A DNA stretch of 64,000 bases from Gambelia wislizenii (lineage: Eukaryota > Chordata > Lepidosauria > Squamata > Crotaphytidae). Under the pieces are notes generated by a model. That model made no database searches. It was not told the DNA's origin and was given only the letters and a program-made list of their open reading frames with translations. Shown here piece by piece: positions 9,954 through 21,696 of this stretch. Positions within the stretch are counted from its first letter, which is position 1; each line of letters begins with the position of its first letter. The DNA is taken from positions 321,561,386 through 321,625,385 of the forward strand of contig JAUMIR010000002.1 of assembly GCA_030847615.1 (NCBI GenBank). The letters run 5' to 3'. Both the position numbers and the translations under genes were made by a program.

Positions 9954-11771
9954 GACAAATTTTCAACCACTGAAGCAGAAGGTTCATCTACTGAGGAAGA
10001 AGCAGGAGAAAAATGAAAAGCAAATATAAAACGTTCACACTAAGTGGCACATACAAAATTATATTGTAAAACAGACAAATAAGGAGATAATACAGAAAAA
10101 CTGAAGCTCATGTATAGAAATTGGAAAACTCTAGAATGAAGATGTTCAGATTCTTTTTTAAGTAAGGGGGTAAAAAGGAAAAAATAATAATATTGGCCTT
10201 TTAGGCTTTCAGCCTTCAGGAAATTCCTCAACTAAAAAGAATGTTAGTAGGTAATAAATTTACCTAAGGGCAATGTACACAAAGAGATGAAAAGGAACAA
10301 GAGAGGGAATAATAAATGTACTTCAAAAGAATGTGAGCCTAACTTTAGTGTAGCAAACTACTAGAATGAAAGTATGTAGAGACTGAAAATGTTATGTTCA
10401 GTATGAAGTTTGGCCCAAAAGTGACACTGGCAAATAATGTTTTGTGTAGATATATGAAGTAAACCAATTAAATTAAAACTTGTCCATTCCACTCATAGGG
10501 TAGCCTCCAACATTCCCATTCTTGTCATTTGGGTGTTTTGCTTTATTCTCTTGCAACATGTTATGTTCTTCATTATTCTCAGAGGTGAACTTGTGAAGCA
10601 TAGCTACTGAACATGAATATCTACAGTCAAGACCTAACACCAGTTAGGTAGCTGTTTTTCACTGGCATTTTAACTGGAAGCAAGATGATAAAAGAAAAGG
10701 GAGAAGTGCATTGAGGGCCACACATTTCTCCAGCCTAGCTTAATGGATTCACAAAAGCAGCATAAAAGGAATGAAAAGTCCCACACGGTCACACTCTGCA
10801 CATTCTGTACTATGCCAAAGAGAAAGTACAGAAAAGATGTGTGAAGCTGGCCCTAACACTGCATAAGTTATGTTAGTATAAGGGTGGGAAATCTGTGGCC
10901 TTCTAGCCTTGGTTGGACTGTAAATCACATCAGCCCCACCTAGCATAGCCAACAGTGAGAGACAATGGGAGCTCTAGTCCAACAACAGACTAGAGGGCCA
11001 TCCCAGTTTAGTAGACTGACAAACATGGAGTCCAAAGAAATAAAGATTCCACAAATCATTTTATTTTTAAGGGTTGGGGAGGAAAGGTTTTACTGGGTGT
11101 GATGCAGAACTCAAATCCCCTTCATAAGAATACTTATTATTCAGGTTCCCTTCATGCTAGATGCCTTATAGGTATTACAGAAGAGTCTGTAAACTCTGAG
11201 ACATTTTCAGGTAACAGAAGTGGACTCATGGGAAACAACATCCAACAGCACTGTTCATTTGTAGCTGTTTGGTACTTGCTTTAATGATCTCCTTCCCACA
11301 GATCTCATTCAGGGCTTCATTTAAGCATGTCATGCACAATTTAAACACACCAGAAGGGAGTGTATCTCACTTCTTGTTTTCTCCCTCACTCCAAGATGTG
11401 GGTCCTTTGAGCCCAACTCTGCCTTCTTAGTTTCAATATCAATTATGTTTTCAAACACATATATACTCACTAAGGTCTCGGTGGATCCCTACCCACCCAT
11501 TTACCCCTCCAAGGAAATGAAGTGCGTGGTAAAATGCTAAATGCACCTCAAGTAGTAATGACATGATTTCCTAAGGAAAGAAAATTAAAGGGCTTGGGTG
11601 GTGAAGCTGACAGATATGAGGGAAAGTGCTTCTACTGGAAACCACAATAACCTAGCATGTAAAAACCATCATGCCATTTCTTGTTGAACACAACAAGGCT
11701 TGCTTCTTGAATACTCCCCTTTAAATGTAGGCTGCAATACTATCAAGGCATGGTCATAGTACAAACAGAGA
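9954..11771. other. spacer between the 232-bp inverted repeats
   Basis: 1.8 kb of AT-rich DNA. It contains a small palindromic MITE at 10884-11006 and otherwise no recognised gene or repeat. If the arms are terminal inverted repeats, this is the body of a 2.28-kb non-coding element. Confidence 0.4.
10884..11006. mobile_element. small palindromic hAT-like MITE
   Basis: GTGGCCTTCTAGCC..TTGGTTGGACT near the left and GGGAGCTCTAGTCCAACAAC..AGAGGGCCATCCC near the right are inverted matches. This is a common squamate element. A half copy lies at 36696-36775. Confidence 0.6.
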
Positions 11772-12003
11772 AGTTCAGTGCAACGGAATTTCCCCATTAC
11801 TGAAAGGAATCAAAATGTCCTTAAGAAACTGATCTTAATTTCCTAGGTTATCTCTTGAGAAGTTAACTTTGGGAGGTACTTCTCCCATAAATAATTTTTT
11901 GCCACATGCACAAACAGCTCCATCATTAGTTAAGGACACCTGGAGATTGACTTTAGATGTCTCCTGTACTGGGGAATTCCCTCCGGAAAGAGTTTTCTAG
12001 GTT
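11772..12003 (-). repeat. right arm of the 232-bp inverted repeat
   Basis: Reverse complement of 9722-9953 at about 96% identity. Flanking sequence on the two sides is unrelated, and no target duplication was found. Confidence 0.9.
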
Positions 12004-12601
12004 ATGTTTTCTGAGTTCTCCTTTAGTTCTTAGCAACTTAGTTCTTAGTTCTTAAGCTGGCTGGAACAAACATGGGTTTTTAATCTCTGGTTTGTTTGTT
12101 TTTTAAAAACAGACATACACATGATTTTGTGGCTTTAAACTGTGTAATTCAGGTTGCTGGTATATATTTTTGTTGTCCATTTGATGGTTACATACTGTTT
12201 ACCACAACCAACTGAGAAACTTTTAGTGGGAATGAGAAGTACAAATATAAATAAGGAAATAAATAAATAGCTAACTAGCTCTCAGGGGCAGAGACAACTC
12301 TGCCTGGAAAAGCACATATGGTTGTGCCATGGATAAAACAAGCACCTGCTCTCCTTTCTTGGCTGGCAGCTTCATCATACAATAATACAGCATTCAAGAC
12401 AATGTGTGTCCAACCTTGATGTTGCTCCATGTCTGCCTTTTCTTGCCCACCTGCAAGGGGTCCACCTCCCAGATGGCATATTAGTCAGTGCAAAGGGCCA
12501 AGGTTTAGTCACTAGAATCTTCAGCTAAGTGATCCCAGTTGTGGGGCTAGGAACATCAGGTTGGATGCAGACTTCACCCAGTGAAGCACCTAGATACATA
12601 A
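12004..12601. other. sequence without recognisable feature
   Basis: Nothing recognised beyond a short tandem of TTAGTTCTTAG near 12030-12056. Confidence 0.45.
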
Positions 12602-13036
12602 ATGTGTTAGAGAAACCATATTGGCTGCCTATTAGCTACCAAACAAAGTTCAAGGTCTGTAACTAACATATAAAATCTAAATAACTTGCCTTCATAGGAG
12701 ATCTTCTCTTGGCTTTCTTGGCTGTTCCACAGCTGATGTGATGTCATAATATGATATGATATGATATGATATGATATGAGCAGACCTTCACAGTAGTGGC
12801 ACCTACCCTCTAAAACACACTTCCACATGTGGTTTAGGAAGCATTAAACATGGAGATTTAAAGTCTTCCTGAAAATCCACCCGTTAATATAAACCTTTGC
12901 TGGGTTGTCATACTGGACTGTTTCACTGTTTCAATTTATTTTTATATTGGGTTTACATATATGTGTTTTAGCGATGACTTTATAGTATGTTTTAAGCAAA
13001 CTTCTTAAGACATTTTATTAAAGCTATATATATTTT
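12602..13036 (+). mobile_element. degenerate L2/CR1-type LINE 3' fragment
   Basis: TGGCTGCCTATTAGCTACC AAACAAAG.. reads WLPISYQTKFKV, the C-terminal signature of L2/CR1 reverse transcriptase ORFs. AT-rich 3' untranslated-like sequence follows. Several stops and an internal pentanucleotide repeat break the frame. Confidence 0.5.
12746..12779. repeat. (ATGAT)n microsatellite
   Basis: About six pentamer units inside a LINE fragment. Confidence 0.9.
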
Positions 13037-13040
13037 ATGA

Positions 13041-13223
13041 GAACCAGTGTAGTGGTTTGAGTGTTGGACTAAGACTCTTGAAAACCAGAGTCCAAATCAC
13101 TGCTTCGTCACAGAAACCCACAGGATGACCTTGGGCAAGTCAGACTCTCTCAGCTGCAGAAGAAAGCAATGGCAACAAATCTCTGAACAAATCTTGCCAA
13201 GACAGGTTCTCCTTAGGGTCACC
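13041..13223 (+). mobile_element. tRNA-derived SINE, left part (split by a LINE)
   Basis: GAACCAGTGTAGTGGTTTGA begins a SINE of the 5780-6005 family. It is interrupted after CTTAGGGTCACC and resumes at 14011. Its last 12 bp are the duplicated LINE target. Confidence 0.85.
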
Positions 13224-13499
13224 AATGCCCTGCCTACAGCAGTCTTGGAAGGTAGGATCAAGAAAGTGCCCTACGAATCCCGCCTTTGTCCTCGTGATGC
13301 GGGTGCAATTGAAACCACTGAGCATGTCTTTTTGTATTGTCAATTCTATAGAGACATCCATCACCAGCTGATTACCCCCCTTCTAGAGAAATACCCTGGT
13401 CACCCCGACGCCTTTTATATCTATAATCTTCTAAATAATCAGGTTCCTGAGGTTGTATTTAAGGTAGCAAAGTTTTGCTATATTGTATGTAAACTGTGA
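13224..13499 (+). pseudogene. C-terminal end of a LINE ORF2 (fragment)
   Basis: About 91 codons are open from the insertion point to a TGA at 13497-13499. The segment CPRDAGAIETTEHVFLYC has cysteine and histidine spacing like the zinc-binding C-terminal motif (C..H..C) found after the reverse transcriptase domain of several non-LTR retrotransposons. The rest of the protein is lost by 5' truncation, so no catalytic residue remains. Codons upstream of 13224 in the same open frame belong to the SINE. Clade not determined; the zinc-binding reading is inference. Confidence 0.55.
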
Positions 13500-13998
13500 C
13501 CTCAAATGGTTAATGGGAATTAATGCAGGCAAGTTGTGTGTCTGTAAGACTGAGGCAGTTAACGATGGGACCAAGGAAGTCACGTCGGCTGGCCCCGGGC
13601 ACGTCAGAGCTTTAGCTCTCGACATCAAAGATTGTGATTGAATTTCTCAGAATATGGCTGGAAATCACAGTTTTCTATCACGGCTTCAGTTTGATTATGC
13701 CGGCCATATTTGGCTCTATATGAGGTACCAACTCAGCTATATTGTTGATTTAACCTCTTCGTTTGGCTATTGGGAAATATTAAAGTTAACCTGGTAAAGA
13801 CTGAAGGGGAGTATCAAATCTTAGGAGAAATGGATATCTCAATTTTTATTCTGAACTGTGTATGATATTAATGTTTAATAACTGTGTTTAATAACTGTGT
13901 TTAGAAATTTTTAAATTTTTATTGTAATTGCTCTGTATTGGAACTATAATTTTGATTGTGCTGGTCAATGACCGAATAAATTTATACTACTACTACTA
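13224..13998 (+). mobile_element. 5'-truncated LINE (LINE-C) inserted in a SINE
   Basis: 775 bp flanked by the perfect duplication CTTAGGGTCACC (13212-13223 and 13999-14010). It starts inside an ORF and ends with GGTCAATGACCGAATAAATT and a (TAC)n tail, the form of a 5'-truncated LINE. A 15-bp tandem TTTAATAACTGTG lies near 13872-13900. The clade is uncertain. Confidence 0.85.
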
Positions 13999-14010
13999 CT
14001 TAGGGTCACC

Positions 14011-14052
14011 ATAAAGTCAAAAATGGCTTGAAGGCTCACAACAACATACACA
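14011..14052 (+). mobile_element. tRNA-derived SINE, right part
   Basis: Continuation of 13041-13223: ATAAAGTCAAAAATGGCTTG and an ACAACA tail, preceded by the second copy of the target duplication. Confidence 0.8.
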
Positions 14053-14120
14053 CGCGCACACACACACACGGTAGTGTGTAAATATCATGAATGAATGAAT
14101 GAATGAATGAATGAATGAAT
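14048..14120. repeat. (CA)n and (ATGA)n microsatellites
   Basis: (CA)n at about 14048-14069 and (ATGA)n at about 14086-14120, just beyond the SINE tail. Confidence 0.85.
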
Positions 14121-16496
14121 ATATTGCAGTGATGTCCCTCACCCAAGCTCAGATGGCTTTAAAAGGAAATTCAGGTCATGGAAGATACTATCTATTGATT
14201 GTTATTGTTCATAACTGAATCTTCATGTTCTGATACACAAACTGGTGAAAGAGCTGCATGGCCTTCAGAATCCAATTGAGAACTTTTGAAATTTGACACA
14301 ATGGGCAACAATGAATTTATTACTGAAGTACAACACAGTAATGGACTGAACATAAAGGCAGGGAAAATGTCAATATGCAAATAACCTAGCTAAGAGGTTT
14401 ATTTGTTTGCAGCATGATACAGAATATCACTGTTGCTTTGTTTCCACAGAATGAAAAAAAAGTAGAATATATTGTACCAGATTAAACACTATTGGAAAAA
14501 ACACAAACCCGTTTAAAATGCCAATCTCATCATGCAAGATTCATACAATAATGTAACAAGTGGTTCAGTAGTAATTATGTGGGTGAACCCAAACAATTAT
14601 TATGACCACAAATGAACTTGAAATATTATTGGGACAGTCCAAAGTAATTAACTCCTTGAGTGAGTTGTAACTTATTCAGGTCTCTTCTATTCTGACTGCC
14701 CAAACTGGACTGACATGATAAACCTGCTGCATTGTTGATTTATAAAACATTCAAAGTTTGCTAGATGCAAAATTACAAAATGTACAGAAATGGAAAAAAA
14801 CACAGACAAACTTATACTCTACAGGTAAAGCTAAGAAGCAGGAGAGGCAGAAGAGAAGGGAAAGACAAACCATTTCCTACACTGGTGCTATAATGCAGTA
14901 ACAAAAAAACAGATGGCATTCCAATGACAAACAGGTAGCTGCAAAGAAAAAGAGAACGAATTTGGAAATAGGGTAATCAAAAGTTGAAGTATTAGACTGG
15001 TATCTATAAAACAAAGTTACTGATGAAGAGCAGGGAGAGAACTAAAACTAGACACAGAACAGCAAGACTGGACACAACTGAAAGAAAATGTAAGAAGTGT
15101 TAAGGTAGGAAAAGAGAAGGGAAAGGCAGTGAAGGCAACAGTACAAAGGACCAAGATGATCAAAATGACAAGTAGGAGAACAAATTAAAGAAGCAATAGA
15201 GCAACATAAGAGTAAAAGAGGAGCATAAGAATAGAAGCAAGACTAGAAAAAAGAGAAATTATATAATAAGCAAACAGGAAATAACGTTTTCTGAAGGGAT
15301 AACTGTATTCGGCAGTTTTTGCAGAAACAACAATGAATTCCTGTGACAACATAAAAGGCTAACAAACTTATTAAGAGGATGAACGACAATTTTGGTAATG
15401 TATGTAAGAAAATAAAAAAATGAACTCTACATATATTAATCATCGAGATTTGACAACAAAAGATAAGAATTTGTTTTTTAAAAAGCCCACACAACTTCAA
15501 GGGTTGCAACCAAACTTGCCAAAACACACCTGCACCCTTTCCTTACATCAAAAGCCTTGAAAAGCCTCTCATGAAGAGCAAAGAACATGGCACAGGACAA
15601 TTAATTGGAATGAGGGAACCAGGAAAACATGAACAGAAGACATTGGGCCAAGCAGGAACACCCTTTGCCCAATTTGTTCAAAGTTGTACAGAACTCTCCT
15701 ATTTTGAGGGGAAGAATAAACAGGTGCATCATCACAACCTAGTGACATAGGAAAATTTTGAGAAGGTGGGCATGAGACATTTATAGAATTCTGACTACTT
15801 TTGATTTAAGCTGTGCTATTGACAAATGGCATGCACTCATCACAAAAGCGATGTGTTGTCACTGTAGCCTGTAGAACTGGAATATCTGTGAACCAAAACT
15901 GCTTTATAAAAAACAAATCAACACTGCACCTAGTATGAAGTTGCACATTGAGAGTTCCAAGCCATGGCCTTGTAGATTACATGTAGGACATCTGCTGCCC
16001 TTTTCTGCTTTAAAATCAAAGTGTTGTTTCTTAAGATACTTTCACGTTAAATTTAAAAATATGCCAGTGAATTTAAAGCTACATTTTCAAATCATACACT
16101 GAATCATGCACTTAGCAACCTTTAAGTCAAAATGATCATCCTAGGTCACTACTTTCTGGGTCATCACTTTTGAAGGTAGGGGAACTTGGAGAAGAGACTC
16201 AGAAGATGATCTCACCATCATCTTCTGGGGAAAGATGACACTGGTAGGGAAATAAACTTTCCTTTAGACCACATGCAGGAAACCCTGGGCCCTTTGAGGT
16301 CTTCCATGAGAAAGGGTGTATTACGCCAAATCCCATGCCAAATTCTACCCCTCCCTGCTGGGTTAATAATTCCCCATACTTGCTGCTTATAAACTTAGTG
16401 CAAATGTGTTGGGTGTCTTTGTGAATATGTGAGATAAAGAGAAAGAAAGAAGATAAAAGGGGAAGAAGAAGCAAAGACAGAAAGAACGATGGTGGG
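14121..16496. other. AT-rich sequence without recognisable feature
   Basis: 2.4 kb in which no gene or known repeat was recognised. It includes A-rich low-complexity DNA at 14820-15250. Confidence 0.45.
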
Positions 16497-16663
16497 GTCT
16501 CCTTCCTTGGAGGTCTTTAAACAGAGGCTGGATGGCCATCTGTCAGGGATGCTTTGACTGTGTATTCCTGCATGGCAGGGGGTTGCATGGCAGGGGGTTG
16601 GACTGGATGGACCTCGTGGTCTCTTCCAACTCTACAATTCTATGATTCTATGATTCTATGATC
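16497..16663 (+). mobile_element. CR1 LINE 3' end
   Basis: TTAAACAGAGGCTGGATGGC, CATGGCAGGGGGTTG (duplicated in tandem here), GGTCTCTTCCAACTCTAC and the terminal ATTCTATG repeats are the classic CR1 3' end. Confidence 0.9.
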
Positions 16664-17101
16664 TCTTACTGATCTTACTCTTACTACTTTTAGCTGAGCC
16701 TTCATCCACAATACTGGTGGCATGCCTCAATGTTTAAACCAATTTCTCCACAAGCAAATGGAGCCCTTAACTCCAAAAGGATTACCTGGGATTGCATTAA
16801 ATGCTCAACTGACATTCAACTCATATAAGGTTTTAAAGGAAGGACAGGCAAAGTGTAGTTCATGAACTATATGCAGCTCTCAAACACTTTTGCAGCCCCC
16901 AGCACTTTTATTTTAAAAAGCCCAAGATTGCAGTTTGCTGCCAAAATTCAGTATAGGTGCAAACCACATAATGTATCACAGTCAATGGGGAATGGAACAA
17001 AACATACAACAATCAATGGGACAGTCATAATAGTCAATGCCATAGTCAATATCATAATCAATTAAGTTCCTTTTAGTTCAATATCAAGTCAATATCATAT
17101 A
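16664..17101. other. sequence without recognisable feature
   Basis: Nothing recognised. Confidence 0.4.
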
Positions 17102-17292
17102 GGGAGCCCTGGTGCCACAGTGGTAAAGTGCCAGTACTGCAAGCCACCACATTGCAAGTTCGAACCCAGAGGACTCCAAAGTTTCGCTCAGCCTTCCAAG
17201 CAGTGGTGTAGATGTGTAAATTGCTATTGCTTAAACAATTTGTAAGCTACTCTGGGAGCCTTTGTGGCTGAAGAGCGGGGTATAAATACCTA
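17102..17292 (+). mobile_element. second tRNA-derived SINE family, copy 2
   Basis: GAGCCCTGGTGCCACAGTGG head, GCAAGTTCGAACCC B-box and GGCTGAAGAGCGGGGTATAA tail match 6598-6874. The GTCGGTAAAATGAG segment is deleted. Confidence 0.75.
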
Positions 17293-17329
17293 AATATATA
17301 AATATTTCACATTAAAATAAATTTAAGTA

Positions 17330-17774
17330 CAGTGTGCACTTGGTATCCACTGGGTTTTGGTTCCAGGACCCCCTGTGGGTACCAAAATCCATGGATGCTC
17401 AAGTCCCATTATGGAGGTCAACCCCTGTATCCACAGGGGATATGTTCCAAGACCCCCCCATGGATACATGAAACATGGATAATAGGGAACCCTATTATTT
17501 TCAATGAGATGAACACCAGATGTTGACCACAGAATCACATTGGAGGACCTAGAAATGCCTGGATATTTTTGGATGTGGATAAGTGAAACCATGGATACCA
17601 AATCTGTGGATATGGGGGTCAACTTGTATACAATGACATAGGAGAATGGTTTCCCTTATATCAAATGGCAAAATCAAGGTTCACTTTTTGTTTCTTCTTC
17701 TTCTTCTTTTAATTTTCAAACCATGGATGATTGAATCCGTGGATGCAGAATCTGTGGATATGGAGAGCCAACTG
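17330..17774 (+). mobile_element. Tigger-like element, interrupted
   Basis: Starts CAGTGTGCACTTGGTATCC after TA and ends GGATATGGAGAGCCAACTG before TA. The interior matches the familiar Tigger-derived pattern (CCATGGATGCTCAAGTCCC and ATGGCAAAATCAAGGTT). It is split by a second element at 17412-17626. Confidence 0.75.
17412..17626 (+). mobile_element. MITE-T copy 2, nested
   Basis: TA-flanked, starting GGAGGTCAACCCC and ending GGGGGTCAACTTG. It shares CATTGGAGGACCTAGAAATG with 2580-2797 and 63027-63312. Removing it rejoins the outer element at CCATTA/TACAATG. Confidence 0.75.
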
Positions 17775-17776
17775 TA

Positions 17777-18914
17777 TATTTAAAGCTTGGTTCTAATTCA
17801 TTTCAGCTAATATTAATCTGTTTTACATGCATGTAACTATTTTTGTGCATTTTCAACTGATCCACTACCATCCAAACACACACACACACACACAAAAGTG
17901 CAGCCCTCAAATATTTAGCCAGTCTGAAAAATGGTACCCGATCCTAGAACAGTTGCCTACCCCTACTTCAAAGGTTAAAATTGGTACTTTGAATTTTGCT
18001 GGGAAATGAACTGACTTAAGAATTTGTTGGCAATTTTGCAGCTCTGTTCTGAAATCATTGATGTTATTGAGTATTTTATCAGAGCATGAATAATAGCCAT
18101 GGACTCTGTTCCCTTGCACTTGGGAGATTCAACCTATGAGTAGAGACTGGATTGCTAAGTAGACAAAAAAAATAAAAGCAGGTGAGCAGCTCTAAACTAT
18201 GATTTGCCTGTAGATCTGGAAGTTCCAAGAATGGCCTGCCTACTAAATTAAGATTACCACAAGTCATAAATAGGCATATTGTCTAAACCGCACCTTTGTG
18301 TTTTTATTTGTTCTTAACAATATACAAACTGCAAGCAGGATAAACAGAAAGCCCAACATGTACTTCTTAACAGTCGTGGGAACTGTTCCCTAAACCCCAA
18401 TATAGGTTAACAACAACCCTGACTGTATTACCTACATACCTCACCTTCATTCCATTCAACTTTACTTGATGAGAAATGACAGCAGTTAGAAGAACACAGT
18501 CCTCTACTAAAGAAATTTGTGCTGTTGACTGAAAACATGAAAACACTTCAGGTTTGACAAGATAAGCAATATATCCCCAAAAAAGCAATATATTCCACAA
18601 AAAGTGCAATTTAAAACACTATAGCAACATGTTTTATGTAAAGGAGAAAATAATAAAAATGCAAGATCTATGAATCTGAGGGTTCTACTGGAAAATTAGT
18701 TTGAAAAGTAGAGTAGAGGTTTATAGCTTCCCAAAACAGTCAGGTATATGCATGCACCCACACATACACATACACACACACACACACAGTGCCACTGAGA
18801 TATAAAGCTGATCTTACAATATTTCCTGCATTCTTGGAATAGAATATTTATGCAGAAATTAGATTAATATTCTTAACTGTTTGCCTCTTTATTCTCCCAA
18901 TGAAGTTTGTATAG
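17777..18914. other. AT-rich sequence with (CA)n tracts
   Basis: (CA)n runs at about 17876-17896 and 18771-18788. No gene or family-level repeat was recognised. Confidence 0.5.
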
Positions 18915-20720
18915 TTGACTATTGGTTCGATGAAAAATGAATTGGACATAGCTCCCACTTTGGAAGAGACCCTTAAGGCCATACAGCAGATGAAAAACGG
19001 CAAGGCAGCTGGGATTGATGGAATCCCACCTGAAGTTTGGAAACACGGAGGTCATGTACTCCATGATAAATTCCACGAACTCCTTGTGAATTGCTGGGAA
19101 AAGGGGGAACTGCCATCAGATCTCCGAGATGCAATCATCATCACCCTGTACAAGAAAAAAGGAGCAAAATCCGATTGCTCAAACTATCGAGGTATAGCAC
19201 TGCTCTCTATTGCTGGAAAAATCCTTGCAAGGATACTCCTGAATAGATTAGTTCCTGCCGTTGCAGAAGAACTTCTTCCTGAAAGCCCATGTGGCTTCAG
19301 AGCCAATAGGAGTACTACAGATATGGTATTTGCCCTTAGACAACTGCAAGAGAAATGTAGAGAGCAGAACAAGGGTCTCTATGTAACATTTGTTGACCTC
19401 ACCAAAGCCTTTGACACCGTGAGTAGGAAAGGTTTGTGGCAGGTCCTGGAAAAACTAGGATGTCCCGCCAAATTCCTTAAAATGATTATCTTGCTACACA
19501 AGGGCCAGCGTGGTCAAGTCAGATATGGCGATGCTCTTTCAGAGCCCTTTCTAATAACTAATGGAGTGAAGTAAGGTTGTGTTCTTGTGCCAATTTTATT
19601 TACAATCTTCTTCAGCATGATGCTCCAAAGGGCTATGGTAGAGCTCGAAAAAGATGACAGCATCTATATACGTTACTGTACTGATGGTAGCTTGTTTAAC
19701 TTAAGCAGCCTGAGGGCTCGCACTAAGACTCTAAACTATCTAGTCCATGAACTGCTCTTCGCTGATGATGCTGCCCTTGTTGCCCACACAGAAGCAGCTC
19801 TGCAGCACCTAACATCCTGCTTTGCAACAGCTGCAGAGCTGTTTGGGCTGGAAGTCAACCTGAAGAAAACGGAAGTTCTTTACCAGCCTGCACCACAGGA
19901 CGAACACCACCATCCCCACATTGCCGTCGGCAACTCTGTGCTTAAGTCCGTTCAGCAGTTCACCTACCTAGGAAGCATCATCTCCTCAGATGCCAAGACT
20001 GACAAAGAGATCAATCACAGATTAGCAAAGGCACATAGCACATTTGGAAGACTTTACAAAAGAGTCTGGAGTAATAAACACCTGAGGCAAAACACAAAAA
20101 TCAGTGTGTATAGAGCCATTGTACTGTCTATTCTCCTTTGTGGGTCTGAAACATAGGTCACCTATCGCCAACACTTACGACTCCTCGAACGCTTCCATCA
20201 GCGCTGTTTACACACAATCCTAAATATACACTGGACTGACTATGTGACGAATGTTGCTGTCCTTGAGCAAGCAGGGATCACCAGCATTGAGACCATGATA
20301 CTGAGAACACAGCTGCGCTGGGCAGGGCACATTTCTAGGATGGAGGACCATCGCCTCCCAAAAATACTACTCTACGGTGAACTCAACACAGGTCAGTGTA
20401 AGAGGGGCGCTCCAAAAAAGTGATACAAGGACTCCCTGAAACAACATCTCAGGCTCGGCCAAATTGACCACCAACAATGGTCCGCCCTGGCCTCACATCG
20501 GGAGGCATGGAGACACACTATCCACAATGCTGCAGCCTTATTTGAGAACTCACACCGAACAAGTCTTGAAGAGAAACGACAACGCAGAAAGAATCACAAC
20601 CTGGAAAAATCACCCAAGGAAACCTTCTGCTGTGCTTTCTGCAACCGGACTTGTTTATCTCGGATTGGCCTTTTTAGTCATCAGTGTGCTTGCAGAAAGC
20701 ATGGGATGAGTCCTTCCTGA
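18915..20720 (+). pseudogene. LINE-A reverse transcriptase and C-terminal zinc-binding region
   Basis: About 600 codons stay in one frame to a TGA at 20718-20720. Reverse transcriptase blocks in order: KNGKAAGIDGIPPEVWK, NYRGIALLSIAGK, CGFRANRSTTDMVF, the catalytic VTFVDLTKAFDTVS, the NGVK/GC block, and the catalytic FADDAALVAH. A thumb and connecting region follow (KKTEVLYQPAP, FTYLGSIISSDAK, RWAGHISRMEDHRLP). The C-terminus has CAFCNRTCLSRIGLFSHQCAC, a C2HC-type zinc-binding motif. Three premature stops interrupt it: in NGVKxGC (about 19572), at GSETx (20154-20156) and at APKKx (about 20421). No frameshift is apparent. The endonuclease half is missing. It would reverse-transcribe the element's RNA at the nicked target. 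Clade not assigned; not RTE-BovB-like nor the L2 type at 28 kb. Confidence 0.85.
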
Positions 20721-20757
20721 ATCTTCATTTGCGAAAAAAAAGCCAGAGAGAGATTTG
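18915..20757 (+). mobile_element. LINE-A: 5'-truncated non-LTR retrotransposon
   Basis: Contains the second half of the ORF and a short 3' region that ends in GCGAAAAAAAAGCCAGAGAG. The 3' end is shared with 617-664 and 62028-62823, which fixes the element's right edge. The left edge is not marked by a target duplication and lies near 18915-18940. Confidence 0.85.
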
Positions 20758-20925
20758 GTGTGGTAAAAATGAAGAAAACCCCTAACAACTCTCTCTCTCT
20801 ACATTTACTTTTCTTAAGTTCTTGCCTTATAAGCACAGCAGAACAAAGTGCTGCCCTGCAAAATGTAGTTGCCCCACAAGGGCTACCTTCTTAAAGACAA
20901 TCACTGCACCATTCATGCTGCATAC

Positions 20926-21165
20926 CCTCCAACATTTCACAGATGAAAACCAGGACACACATGGGGCCAAGCAACATCCAAGTGTGGTAAGGATAGCAAA
21001 AATTGTTAATGAGGAAGACAAGCTACAAGATGCTGCAGGCGTTAGCTTTTGTCTGAGCCTACTGGAAAGGGCAATATCCTGCCCCCTCCTCTCTTCTCCT
21101 CTCCTCTCTCCTGCTGAGTTAATGGAATACAAACTACTTTTGGACTTTGAACTCAGGTCCCGCCT
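20926..21165 (+). mobile_element. MITE-B copy 2 (truncated)
   Basis: Starts CATACCCTCCAACATTTCAC and matches the reverse complement of 22858-23216 (GGCCAAGCAACA, ATGAGGAAGACAAGCT, CTGCTGAGTTA). It is cut off by MITE-U copy 2. Confidence 0.6.
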
Positions 21166-21692
21166 ATACGAATGCCTCTGAAAAAGCAGCCATTTGCAGC
21201 ACTGCGACCTGCCTTGATGGTCAAAAGAGCCCCCCAAAAACTTTGCATTACTCTTAGCCAACATGATGGTGCCCACAAGTGATTTACTTATGCTTTTAAA
21301 ACTGCCACTGCCAATTTTTAAAAAACAGTTTACCATGGCGTGCACATGCGATATTTTGTATTTACAAAAGGGGGGGGGAAGAGAATAAAAGACAGCCATT
21401 TTATTAACTTACCAGACCCTTGCTTAGCTGCAAATCCAACATGGCAGCAGCAAGCACTTTCCCTCTTTGCTAGCCCCGCCCCCACTTTTCCAGCCAATCA
21501 GATCACGCTGCCTGATCGCAGCAATGCAAATGCGACTGTCTTAACAATCGCACATTACCATGCCATACAGAGCTTTTTTAAAAATCCAGGAGAAGCCCCG
21601 GAGGCTTCCAACACAGAGTTTAAGGTGGATTTGACTGCCCCTCCTTCTGAATGACACATATTCATGCAAATGTCCAATTGTACACATCACCC
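21166..21692 (-). mobile_element. MITE-U copy 2
   Basis: Reverse orientation relative to 6952-7580: GCAGCCATTTGCAGCACTGC, AAATCCAACATGGCAGCAG, CCAGCCAATCAGAT, and an end at TTCATGCAAATGTCCAATTG. It is closely matched by 32146-32716. Confidence 0.6.
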
Positions 21693-21696
21693 TCCA

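Noticed and set aside
15243..15527. 94-codon open frame rich in Phe, Leu and Ile
   Set aside because: Composition follows the AT-rich sequence, and hydrophobicity alone is not evidence of a membrane protein.
20822..21399. Open frames of 119 and 190 codons on opposite strands
   Set aside because: They lie across MITE-B and MITE-U copies and show no protein motif.
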